A DNA stretch of 64,000 bases from Linum tenue. Its lineage: Eukaryota; Streptophyta; Magnoliopsida; Malpighiales; Linaceae. The position numbers and the translations under genes are program-made. This document shows, in pieces, positions 47,746 through 57,471 of the stretch. Every line of letters starts with the position of its first letter. Position 1 is the stretch's first letter. Under the pieces are notes generated by a model that saw only the letters and a list, made by a program, of their open reading frames with translations, searched no databases and was not told where the DNA came from. The DNA lies in contig CAMGYJ010000011.1 of assembly GCA_946122785.1 (NCBI GenBank), positions 24,181,007 to 24,245,006 on the forward strand. Direction: 5' to 3'.

Positions 47746-48405
47746 CTAAGGTTTGTGCATAATTGTGCTTAGCAATCTAAGGTTTGTGCATGTTGGTGCC
47801 TACTATCTAGGTTAGAGACCCTTGACTCAAGTTTGCATCTAGGTTGGTTGTGATTAAGCCGCTGAAACTACGGTTCGAGGGAGAGACCTAGGCAACCACT
47901 AGTGATTGAGTGAGAGGATCGATCACGTGACAAATCGACCTCTAGTGAATCCATCCCGTGACAAATGGATCACTAGTTGCTCCTCCTAGTGGTTCCCCTA
48001 GGCTTGGTGAGTGGATCGATCCCGTGACAAATCGATCGCTGGTGATTTTATTCCGTGACAAATCTATCACTAGTTGCTCACCCCCGCGGTTCACAACCAC
48101 CTACGCCACATGACTCCATTCAATCCAACGAGTCATGGTAGCTAGTTAGGGGAAGCAACTCCCGGGTGAAGCTCCCTTAGTTGGACTTTTCCTTTATTTA
48201 CTTTTCCTTGCTAGAGTAGTTTGTAGTTTTCTTAGTTTTAAAATCCAAAACTGTTTTGCTAGATAACAACTTAAGCGATTGAAGTAGGGGTACATGGACC
48301 GGCCCGAGGCGATATTTAAATACTTTCTCTATACTGCAGCCGGCTAGAGTTTAAAAACTTGGACTCTAGTTGAGATTAATTTGTGGCTTAGTTTCGTGCG
48401 AGTCA
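47746..48405 (+). mobile_element. Element A 3' LTR, part 2
   Basis: It resumes at CTAAGGTTTGTGCATAATTG and matches the end of the 5' LTR through the CCGTGACAA-loop hairpins to GTGCGAGTCA at 48405, followed by the GCGTG duplication. Confidence 0.92.
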
Positions 48406-48410
48406 GCGTG

Positions 48411-48760
48411 TCTGACATCATCGATCCGCGTCTAGGAGATCGATTTCTGAGGAGTCGATCCGCGTAGATCGAGGTCCACTCACTCGATCCACGTCACTAC
48501 TACTTCGAGGATGTGGCCATCAAACAGACCAGATCGATTTTCGGTAACACGATCTAGGTTGGAACGCTTCCTATTTCATTGATCCGCGTCAGTCTGATCG
48601 AGCCTTCACTCATCGATCTACGTAGATTGAGTTTCATAAACTCGATCCGCTTCGTCCTCTTCCAGCCAATCGTAGCCCTTTCACTCGATGTACATGGATC
48701 GATGGCCTGGCAATCAATCTAGTCCTAGTTCGAGTTTATTGAACTCGATATGTACCAAAC
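48411..48760. repeat. GATCCGCGTC/GATCGA motif array, right half
   Basis: Units CGATCCGCGTC, TCGATCTACGTAGATTGAG and CTCGATCCACGTC recur about a dozen times with spacing near 30-40 bases. The array continues the one at 16600-16771. Confidence 0.6.
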
Positions 48761-48779
48761 TTTGGTATTTCAGGAAATT

Positions 48780-49235
48780 TTTATACAATTTATGTATTGA
48801 GGAATTTTTTATAATTATTACTGTATTTAGGGAAAAATCCCCCAACTACTAAATAAATGGGTTATTGTCCATGTCCTGGCGAACGGAAGAGAGAAGGGGC
48901 TGCTGCCCCATTAGCTGCTGCTACTGCAGTTATTGTATATGCGCCATTGGGTTGGGAAAGTTGGCCCAAATCGGTTGGATTGTATCCATTCTTGGTTCGA
49001 CTCTTTTTTAGCATATGCCTCTGCAAATCATTGTTGTGCCTCTGCAATATGAGTCTGCCTCTGCAACTAGTTTTCTGTAAAAGTGGCACTAAAAATTGAA
49101 CAAACACACCACACACTTAGTAATGACACAAAGGTCATTCCATGGTTAATTCGGCACAAATATAAGACATTTTCACCATAAAACACACACACTAAAATAA
49201 TCATATGACAATCCAATGCATGTATATGCATGACA
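48780..49235 (-). mobile_element. Element F 3' LTR, partial
   Basis: On the minus strand the LTR starts TGTCATGCATATACATGC at 49235, after a polypurine tract. It carries three copies of TTGCAGAGGCA near 49010-49070. Its far boundary is not clear; no LTR end or duplication was found. Confidence 0.5.
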
Positions 49236-50086
49236 CTCATCACAACCCCACACTTAAATGTTGCTTGTCTCTAAGCAACGACTCACACAAAGTCAAAAAA
49301 GAAAATGTGATGAAACATACGACAAAAAACAAACTACCACACACACGACTCACATCACGCGTGACACAAACACAATTAAGATAAACAAATCATTCTGGTA
49401 CTCTTGTGGTAATCAGTATTTTCTTTCCAAATGGATGAATTTTGCACTTAAGTGCCCAAATATTTTACCCCACACTTAAGATTACCCTTAACAATTGACT
49501 GACTTATCAACTTCATGCAGCTCACCGTACCTCAACTAGCCACACTCAATTTTTGATCGTCGGTAGCGATTAGCTAACAACATATGGTGCAACAGTTAAT
49601 AGTAAGATATAACCATATAAGTGAGGTGCCTACTCACATCAATTATAAGCAATCAACCAAGTATGGGAGTCTCAAAAACTTATGGGGGAAGCTTTTCACA
49701 AACTTTGTTTTCACTTTAAACATATCACTACCTTTTCAACAATGAGAGTCTTCCTCTCTTTCTGATTTTACTTGCCGAGTAGTCGTATTTAGTACAAGTG
49801 CGTTTGTTTCTTGCTACCGGGGATCGAGCAAGAGCAATTTCTTTGACCTTCGCTTACTCATAAGGGCTTATTTTAACTCCTTTTTCTCAATCCGTGTGGA
49901 GATTCAATGCTATAGAGGAGTGTCGGAAGCTCTATCCACGCCCTCTATGCACATTCTCAAATGACACTTCACTCCGTGGGGGATTGCTTGATAAGCAACA
50001 TCGTACGGTCGCGAACCGATGCTCAGTTGAATCTTTTCTATTCCCCTCTGTGCAATGAGTGATTGCTTCGCACGTTTTTTGGCATT
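49236..50086 (-). mobile_element. Element F interior, gag-less
   Basis: About 850 bases lie between the LTR tail at 50087 and the 3' LTR. On the minus strand it has an internal TTAAGTGTGGGGTAAAA (49461-49480) and a 3' tract AAGTGTGGGGTTGTGATGAG (49236-49255), preceded by GAGACAAGCAACA, the same layout as in A and B. No gag or pol homology is seen in any frame, so F would be non-autonomous and very small. Confidence 0.55.
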
Positions 50087-50229
50087 TGAATCGTCCTGAA
50101 TATCACAATATAACTCCCAATTGAGGCCCAAGTATAAACCTCAATTGGGTGCAATATAGGGTATGTTTAAATGTCAACCCCGGCTGGTTCATGTACCCCT
50201 ACTTCAATTGTTTGTGTTATAAAACGCGT
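50087..50229 (-). mobile_element. Element F 5' LTR tail
   Basis: It matches the ends of LTRs E and G: GTAGGGGTACATGAACC, GACATTTAAACATA, TTGTGATATTCAGGACGATTCA. The Copia LTR at 50230 cuts it. No tRNA primer site follows the LTR end. Confidence 0.6.
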
Positions 50230-50541
50230 TGCTACGGATCGTGAAATCGCCAGAATCGATAAAGCAAGAATACAAAAGCGAGAATCGAAAAACACAGACA
50301 CACGATTTGTGTGGTTCACTAACACGATGTGTGTTAGCTAGTCCACGGGCGAGATAGAGCCAGTTTCACTATATCGAGGAGATTACAGATTACAGAGGAG
50401 TATGAGAAGTATTTATAGTACTTCTCCATGTGGGTCTAAACCTAATCCAATCTGGCAAAGGAAACGGTTACAGACCAAGCCTAGAGACCCCCGACTAATC
50501 TAGTAGTAGCGGCTGATAGTCTGATTCAAGTCACATCAACA
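50230..50541 (-). mobile_element. Copia 3' LTR (312 bp)
   Basis: On the minus strand it runs from TGTTGATGTGAC at 50541 to CCGTAGCA at 50230 and is preceded by a purine-rich AAGATGGAGATT. It has TG...CA ends. It lies inside the LTR tail of element F. Confidence 0.75.
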
Positions 50542-51997
50542 AATCTCCATCTTGCCATGTGGAACCGGCTTCGTGAACATATCAGCAGGATTATCCGCAG
50601 TGCCAACCTTCTTCACCTTAATCCTTTTCTCTGTCCTCAAGAAATGATACCTCACGTCAATGTGCTTAGTCCTCTCATGGTGGACTTGATCCTTGCCAAG
50701 CATATTGCACTCAAACTGGCGCAATACACTACTGCCTGATCATGATGTAGACCCAGATCACCAACCAATCCCTTCAACCATATTCCCTCCTTAGCAGCTT
50801 TTGTCAATGCCATATACTCTGCCTCAGTAGTAGACAATGTCACCACCGATTACAAAGTTGCCTTCCAGCTCACTACAGAACTCCCAAGAGTGAATACATA
50901 ACCAGTCATCGATCTCCTCGTGTCAACATCTCCAGCATAGTCCGAGTCAGAATACCAAGACACCAAGCACTCTGTATCACTTCCGAAGCTAATCCCCACA
51001 TCAGGTGTACCCTTATGGTACCGGAAGATCCTCTTCACAGTCTGGCAATGTTCCTTCCCAGCTTGTATCACGAACCTGCTGACAACACTAACAGCATGTG
51101 CAAGATCAGGTCTAGTGCATACCATAGCGTACATCAAGCTACCTACTGTACTAGCATATGGGACTCTCGACATGTACTCCTTCTCAACCTCTGAATGCGG
51201 TGCATAAGCCGAGGATAGATGAACATTTGAAGCACTAAGAGTATTTAAGGGCTTTGCTGAAGACATGCCAAACCTCGACAGTATCTTCTGGATGTAGCTC
51301 TTCTGTGACAAGAAAAGCTTCTTCTTCGACCTGTCCCCGTAAATCTCCATACCCTAGATCTTCTGGGAAGCTCCCAAATCCTTCATCTCAAACTCAACAT
51401 TGAGAAGCCCCTTTAACTTCTGGATATCAGACTTCGACCTCGCAGCTATGTGCATATCATCCACATACAGAACAAGATAGATCATCGAACCATCCTCCAC
51501 CTTGTTGTGATACACACAACAATCATATGGACTTCTGTTGTAGCCCAGCTCAAGCATGTAACTATCAAATTTCTTGTACCACTGCCTCGGAGACTGCTTA
51601 AGTCCATACAAGGACTTCTTCAGCTTACAAACATAGTCTTCTTTTCCTGGAACCTGGAATCCTTCTGGCTGAGTCATATAAATTTCTTCCTCCAACTCTC
51701 CATGTAGGAAAGTTGTCTTCACGTCTAACTGCTCGAGCTCCAAGTCATAATGTGCCACTATTGCTAGTAGCACTCTAATCGAAGTATGTCTGACCATTGG
51801 TGAGAAAATCTCATTGTAGTCAACTCCTTCCCTCTTCGAGAAGCCTCGTGCAACCACCAAGCTTTAAATTTCATGCCCTCTTTAGAATTGATTCCTTCCT
51901 TCTTCTTGTAGATCCACTTGTTTGTAATAATATTCCTTCCCTGTGGTCGTTTGACTAGCTCCCAAGTCTGATTCCTGTCATGGGACTCCATCTCATC
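50536..51997 (-). pseudogene. Copia reverse transcriptase and RNase H (truncated)
   Basis: The minus-strand product starts mid-polyprotein at MESHDRNQTWELV, then WIYKKKEG, the DYNEIFSPMVRHTSIR block, QLDVKTTFLHGELEEEIYM, QSPRQWYKKFD and the catalytic LYVDDM. RNase H follows: YSDSDYAGDVDTRRSMTGYVF, TTEAEYMALTKAAKE, HIDVRYHFLR, ADMFTKP. Stops at 51354 and 50850 and a frame change near 50700 break it. Sequence type is like Tork/Tnt1 elements. Gag, protease and integrase are absent: the copy is cut at 51997, where a hAT end begins. Confidence 0.9.
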
Positions 51998-52045
51998 TAG
52001 GGGTGGGCAAAACCGAACCGAACCGAGCAAGAACCGACCAGCCCA
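51998..52045 (+). mobile_element. hAT-type left terminus
   Basis: TAGGGGTGGGCAAAACC followed by GAACCGAACCGAGC is the classic start of many plant hAT elements. No matching right end was found within the window, so it is a fragment. Confidence 0.55.
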
Positions 52046-53756
52046 ACTCGAGGCGGAAAAAAAGGGGAAGAAGAAAGCGGTCGCGCCGCTCGTAGCCGAT
52101 CTCGATCCCGATCACATCCCTTCGTATTTCTAGGTAAGGATCACGAACCCCTTCGCGATTTCTAAACTCGATTTATCGATAGTCTAATCCGAAGCTCGTA
52201 TTTATTAGCGGTGACGTTTGAGGGTTCGATCAACAAGGAGATCAACGTCCCGGGTTATCCAACCTAGGCCTAGGCGCATTCTAGAGGTAAGGGAACTCGA
52301 TCCCTTTGAGTTAGATCGATCGATTTGGGGATTTTTCGTGAGGGTGCAATTCTGAGGTTTTAGCAACAGGCGTTCAGGCTTTTAGTGACAAATTTTGATT
52401 GGTCATTAAAGCTGCTGGGAATTTCCCAGAAACATATTTTAGATGTTCTAAATTGTTTAGGGCCTCTCTGAAGGTTGTTTACTGAATTTAGCAATTTTAT
52501 AATTGAGGGACGTCTAGGAGATGATTGTAATTTAATTTGGGAATTTATAAGATGTATTTCTATTTTTCGAAATTGTTCGAATATTTTTTTTAACTAAATA
52601 AAAATCTTTCCGAGGGGTTTTTAAGGGTTTGATAATTTTCCAGGGTATAGGGGCTCATGATTGACATGGGAAGATTATTACCCGAATTCTTAAGAAGGTT
52701 CTAGTTAGGTGGAAAATTCATCCAAGATTAAAATAATTAAGAAAAATGGTCGTTTTTGAAGGGATTAATTCTAGAAATATTTTAATGGAGGTTAAAGGAC
52801 CTTTGGAATGAGGTTCAAGGACTGGAGTTTGAGGAGAGGATGTTCTAGTGATTCAAAGGGGTTTTAAATCAAGAAAGGTCGTCTAAGAAAATGGATTCTT
52901 ATTAATAGGTTTCCCCAAGATAATCCGGCTAAGGAGGGGTTTCTTCGAGGAAGGAATTGAGGAGTCATCTTTTCGAGGTGAGTGTAAAGGGGGTAAAATC
53001 TCTGTCGTAGGTCTTTTAGTTTCCACTTTTCGTTCAAGTTATTATTTAGTTAATTTTTCCAGCATGCGCGATATGTGTGTGAGGCATCCCACCGCCTGTA
53101 AGGGTGGAGGCACGCGTTGTGCTATGTATGAATGTATGTATGTTTTTATGGTTGATGGTATGAGGAACCTTCGGGCGGTTGGTCCCTTGTGTTGGTGTCT
53201 ATGGATTGAGAATATAAGTAAGGGAATTCAAGAGATAAGATAGGAGTAGAGATCTCTTATAGACTGTTTGATGGTAAAGTTTAAAGGATGAGAGTGAGAA
53301 CAACTTTCGTCTAAGGAAGGCTTTCCCCTAATAATGTGTTTAGAAAGGAGTTTGCCTAGGGCAAAGACCTTAGGAAGTAACGACGAGACTGACCCCTTCT
53401 CACTCACCAGGTTGAGGATAGTCTAGCAGAAGTGGATCACGAGAAGAAGCAGGGCGAGGCGATCAGCAGTACTAGCGTCGACGGGATATCGGAAAGCTCG
53501 TGAGAAGTCAAGTTAGATTAGTTAATTATTCTGTTTCATGGTTATTAGTATAAACTGGAGATTCTGTGTTAAGTCGTTTTAAGTGTTTGAGATTGAGAAT
53601 TTTGCCTAAGTGTTGGGTCTTTTCATTAAAAATTCTTAAATGGTGTCGGTTTGTTTATTTTAAAATGTGGTTTGGGTTGCTCCAGAATAACCGGTCTTTG
53701 GTTTGAGTTGTGGTTTGGTTTTCAAAAAGGAGCGGGTCGTGTCAAAGAAAGTGACA
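52046..53756 (+). mobile_element. Gypsy LTR-like block (Tekay/Del style)
   Basis: It contains several AGGTAAG or GAGGTGAGT strings, GCATGCGCGATATG followed by a GGCATCCCACCGCC and GGGTGGAGGC inverted pair, an ACCTTCGGGCGGTTGGT block, and an end with GGGTCGTGTCAAAGAAAGTGACA. These remind me of chromovirus LTRs. The left end is not defined and no duplication was found. Its right boundary abuts element D's 3' region. Confidence 0.4.
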
Positions 53757-54250
53757 CGGCTCAAAGGGGCTGACTAGGGGGTATGACACACCAGGACAGT
53801 CAATTTGGTCGTGGGCTCTTCCTATGCCTCCATCATCTTAGCTAATGACAACGTGAATGCTACACATCATGGAAGAGGGAACTATCGCACAAGAAAGAAA
53901 CGAGCAGGCTCAAATCTAACATGGCTACCTATATGCTATATCTCTCATTCTGATTCCCTGAACTAGATGCATAAACGACTGTCAAGAAAAAGTGATCAAT
54001 CCAAGTCACAGTTGGTAAGCAAACAGTTGAAAAACTGAACCCCTACACAATTCTACTGCACGTCTCAGTCATCATTATAGGTTGTATTAGTCACAATACA
54101 GTGTCATGCATCAATTTGAAAGCCATTCGATTCACCAATTAAACCCACGGTGCCAATATGACCATGCAAACAACGATACTTTGAGCCCTCAAATCTCGAG
54201 ATTTGGACAGCGGACTAGGCTCCAAGCACACATAAACAGATTCCAACCAA
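53757..54250 (-). other. Element D 3' untranslated region
   Basis: Colinear with 31430-31925 of B. It holds the two-stem structure (54179-54226; outer stem CTTGGAGCC with one mismatch, inner AAATC-TCGA-GATTT). Confidence 0.8.
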
Positions 54251-54259
54251 TACAAAGCA

Positions 54260-54287
54260 CCCCCCCCCCCCACACACACACACTTAA
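54260..54287 (-). other. Element D internal polypurine-like tract
   Basis: On the minus strand CTTAAGTGTGTGTGTGTG then 12 G, after CATTGAGGGCAATGTCGAA. Confidence 0.6.
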
Positions 54288-54473
54288 GTTCGACATTGCC
54301 CTCAATGGAGCAGAGGGAAAGATAAGGGGAACGATGTTACCGGAAGGAAAGACTGTCGAGGGACTGGAAGTGGACCAGTCACCGGGGCTAGCATCAGCAA
54401 AACACACTGGGTGATAGAAACCATAGTTCCAAGTGAACAAACCGAAAAACAAACGAAAGAAAAATAAACCTTG

Positions 54474-54491
54474 GTGGGGTTGCCTCCCCAC
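54474..54491 (-). other. GTGGGG-AGGCAA-CCCCAC hairpin in element D
   Basis: A perfect 6-bp stem with loop AGGCAA on the minus strand, 48 bases after the coding stop at 54539. Confidence 0.7.
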
Positions 54492-54538
54492 AATCGCTTC
54501 TTTACCGTCTTTTAGCTAGACGCCAGTAGGGTGGATAC

Positions 54539-55294
54539 TCAGAGAGGTATAGGAACAGATGCCTCCAAGAGCGGATCCACATCACTCTTGAGGTACAGCT
54601 TCAGATGGTGGCCATGCACACGACGGGTGTGACCACGAGCACTCGTCAACTCGACCTGGCCATTCGGCAGGATGCAAGCGAGTGAGTACTCGGATGGCCA
54701 AGGTGGTCGAGGGTCAGGAGGCGGGACCAGCTCATAGTCGTCTCCGGCTTTCTTGTGAGCAGGCTTAGCTACCTGTATTTTCGGCCGCCACTCCCCCTTG
54801 ATCGTTTCCTTTGGTGACGAAGTGGACGAGAGTGGCGGCAAAAATATGGGAGGGGGATCCTGCAAAATGGGAAGCACAGAAGGATACACGACAGACTCGT
54901 GCTCCTGGTGAGAAACATCATGCAAAGGCGATGAAGCAGGGCGAGTATTAGCAATGGAAAATGTTATTCGCTCATCTCCATCCCTCAAGACTAAGGTCCC
55001 ATCATGTACATCTATGAGAGCCTTGGCGGTGGCTAGGAAAGGCCGTCCCAGTATAAGGGGCACTTCTGTGTCCTCATTGATGTCCAAGACAACAAAATCC
55101 ACAGGATAAAAGAATCTGCCAACCTTAACCAGAAGGTCTTCCACTATGCCCCTAGGATGAACTATAGATCGGTCAGCTAATTGAATACTCATCCTAGTTG
55201 CACTGGGTTCACCTAGGCCTAGTTTCTTGAACAATTTATGTGGCATGACATTGATACTAGCACCTAGATCCGCCAAGGACCTCTCTACATGCAA
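54539..55294 (-). pseudogene. Element D protease fused to an integrase C-terminal tail
   Basis: This is an unbroken 251-codon frame. The first 135 or so residues are the protease region: SLADLGASINVMP, DINEDTEVPLILGRPFLATAKALIDV. A proline/serine-rich linker follows, then CILPNGQVELTSARGHT and HGHHLKLYLKS, which parallels the last residues of B's integrase frame ([21 protein letters not shown]). Reverse transcriptase, RNase H and the integrase core are missing between them with the frame kept. It lies in the -1 phase to gag, as in B. The element would depend on enzymes from relatives. Confidence 0.75.
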
Positions 55295-55299
55295 TTTAC

Positions 55300-57326
55300 C
55301 TATAGAGCACGAGATAGTAAAACTACCTGGGTCCTTCTGCTTCGGCGGAAGCTGTTCTGCAGAATGGCCGAGCCCTCTTCGCTGAGCTCCACCGTGGCCA
55401 GCTCACTCAGCTTTTGCTTCTTTGATAGAAGATATTTCAGGAACTTCGCATACTTAGGCATTTGAGATAGTGCCTCCAGGAAGGGCACTTGGACATTCAG
55501 CTTCCTAAGCATGGACATGAAGTTCCCGAACTCTGCCTCTAGCCGGTCTTTGTGCAATCGAGTAGGGAAGGGGAGTTGAGGGATATACTCCTTCACTACT
55601 GGTTGCGGCTTAGGCGCAGACACTTCAACCTCCGTCTCCGCTTCTTCTTCAACCGCTGGAGATGCCGAGGCAGGTCTACCTCCCGCTTGTCTGGCCAGGA
55701 CAGGTGGGTCTGCAGTCTCTTTGCCGCTCCTTGTTGTGATGGCATTACAGTGGGCATTCAGATCCTTCGGATTAGGAATGGTATGACCTTGCAAAGTACC
55801 TAGAGCCCTCTGCGCCACTGCTTGAGCCACACTCCCCAGCTGGGTTTGGATATCCTGCAAGACAGCATGTGTGTTCCTTTGGCTAGCCTCAAGAGCCAGG
55901 AATTTGCCCGAGGCCTTTTCCATGAACTGCTCGATAGTATTGAATTTCTTAGCGCTGGAACTGGCAAGAGAACCCACCAAGTCCCGCAGTTCAGTTATCG
56001 GATCATTCTGCACTGGGGTTGCAGGGGCTGCGCCTGGCTGTTGGAAGGGTCGCGGCTGTGGTTGAGTAGCATGCCCCTGCATGGGCTGGTAGAGAGACTG
56101 ATGCTGCTGCTGGAATTGCCCCTGTCTGGGCTGATATAGCGGCCTCTGGAAGCCTGGAGGTCCTTGGGAGGCTGGTGGTCTAGGATTGGCCCCCAGCCTA
56201 GGAGAAGTTGGGATGCTGGCGCCACTCATCGTTGTATGTTTTACTGTAGGGGTCATTGCGCCTAGCATTATTGATGAAATTTACCTGCTCCTGGGGTGTA
56301 GTCGACTCCCTGATCGCCTGACAGTCTTCCACAGTGTGATGGGTGCTCTCGCACCACTGGCAGTGCCTCGCCTATTGCTGTCATGTACCTGCAATCATCC
56401 CAGATCGATCAATGGCTGAAACCAGCTTCGATACCACCTGCAACAAAATCAGATGACTGGGTGGCTATAACCTGCACACCCCGCCCTGGTGCTCGTCTCG
56501 ATCTCCTCGCAGTCCCCCAATCATAGCCCTGCTCTGCCATCTCCTCAAAAAGTTGATTCAGCTGTGGCAGTGTCTTGGTGAGCATATTCCCGCCACAGAC
56601 CGAGTCAATCAGCTGCTTGTCTTCCGGGAAGAGGGCATGGTAGAAGGTGCCCACCTTGAAGGCGTCAGTAAAACCATGGTTGGGACACTTGAGGAAGAGA
56701 CTGGTGTATCTCTCCCAAACATCCCGGATGGTCTCATCTTCATCCTGAGCAAAGTGGGTAATTTACTTCTGCAGGTCCGCCGTCTTGGACGGAGGATGGT
56801 AGCGAGTGAGGAACTTGTCCGCCAGGTTGGCGAACGTGGTGATAGAGCCTGGAGGTCGAGTGTCTAGCCACTCCTTGGCCTGCCCCTCCAGAGTAAATGG
56901 GAAGTACCTCAGCTGGATGACATCGGCTGGGACCCTATTTATCTTGATTCCATCGATGAGCTCGTGGAATTGCCTCAGATGTGATCGGGGGCACTCCCCC
57001 TCTTTGCCACGGAATACTACCGAGCCGCACAACATCGTGATGACCGAGGTGCGCACCTCAAAGTTGTTGGCTGGTACATGAGGGTGCTGAATGGGGGACC
57101 TCATGTCCGCTGCTCTGGCGGTCCAGTAGTACCCCATGGTTTGCTCCTCGGGAAGGACCACATCATGGTCCTATGGTTCAGCCATCTCTTCTTCGTCGGC
57201 GATTTACAGCTGTGCTAGCGACTCCGCCGTAGCCAGTTGTGCCTTTAGAGCCCGCTTGAAGTTCCTGCAAGTCCATTCCAGCTCCTGGTCTAATGGTAGT
57301 AATTCTCCCAACTGGCTACGCGTCAT
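55300..57326 (-). pseudogene. Element D gag
   Basis: The ATG at 57326 gives MTRSQLGELLPLDQ as in B. In-frame stops lie at 57204-57206 (TAA), 57171-57173 (TAG) and 56763-56765 (TAA), each where B has CAG or CAA. The capsid region is well kept (FPFTLEGQAKEWLDTRPPGS, FLTRYHPPSKTADL; GTFYHALFPEDKQLIDSV). A one-base insertion near 56450 shifts the frame through the zinc knuckle. From 56268 the Gln/Pro-rich linker and LPFPTRLHKDRLE block are readable again. Confidence 0.85.
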
Positions 57327-57447
57327 GCACTACCTGCACACAATCAGGAAAAGCAACCCGTGAAGGCACACAGGTGGAAGAGAGAAAATGCAGTAAAGAA
57401 AAAGCTAGAGTAACAAACTTTCACGTTTTCCCAACAACCTAGAGGGT

Positions 57448-57465
57448 TCCCCGGCAACGGCGCCA
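57448..57465 (-). promoter_or_regulatory. Element D primer-binding site (tRNA-Asp)
   Basis: The minus strand reads TGGCGCCGTTGCCGGGGA, six bases after the LTR end. Confidence 0.9.
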
Positions 57466-57471
57466 AAAACT

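Larger units (their letters stand above)
16777..48405 (+). mobile_element. Element A: old Athila/Tat-type LTR retroelement, host of nested B and C
   Basis: Its boundaries are a 5' LTR at 16777-18372, a tRNA-Asp-type primer site at 18379, a degenerate acidic coding region, a long 3' untranslated region, a polypurine tract at 34545-34559 and a 3' LTR at 34560. The 3' LTR is split by element C and ends at 48405. The five bases before it (GCGTG, 16772-16776) recur exactly at 48406-48410. Without B and C the element is about 6 kb. No protease, reverse transcriptase or integrase is present, so it is non-autonomous. The two LTRs differ at roughly one base in ten in the parts compared by eye. Confidence 0.92.

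Noticed and set aside
53757..53790. GGGGGTATGACA as the end of the Gypsy LTR
   Set aside because: The same sequence is present in element B at 31888-31920 (minus-strand equivalent), so it belongs to element D and the LTR end is nearer 53756.
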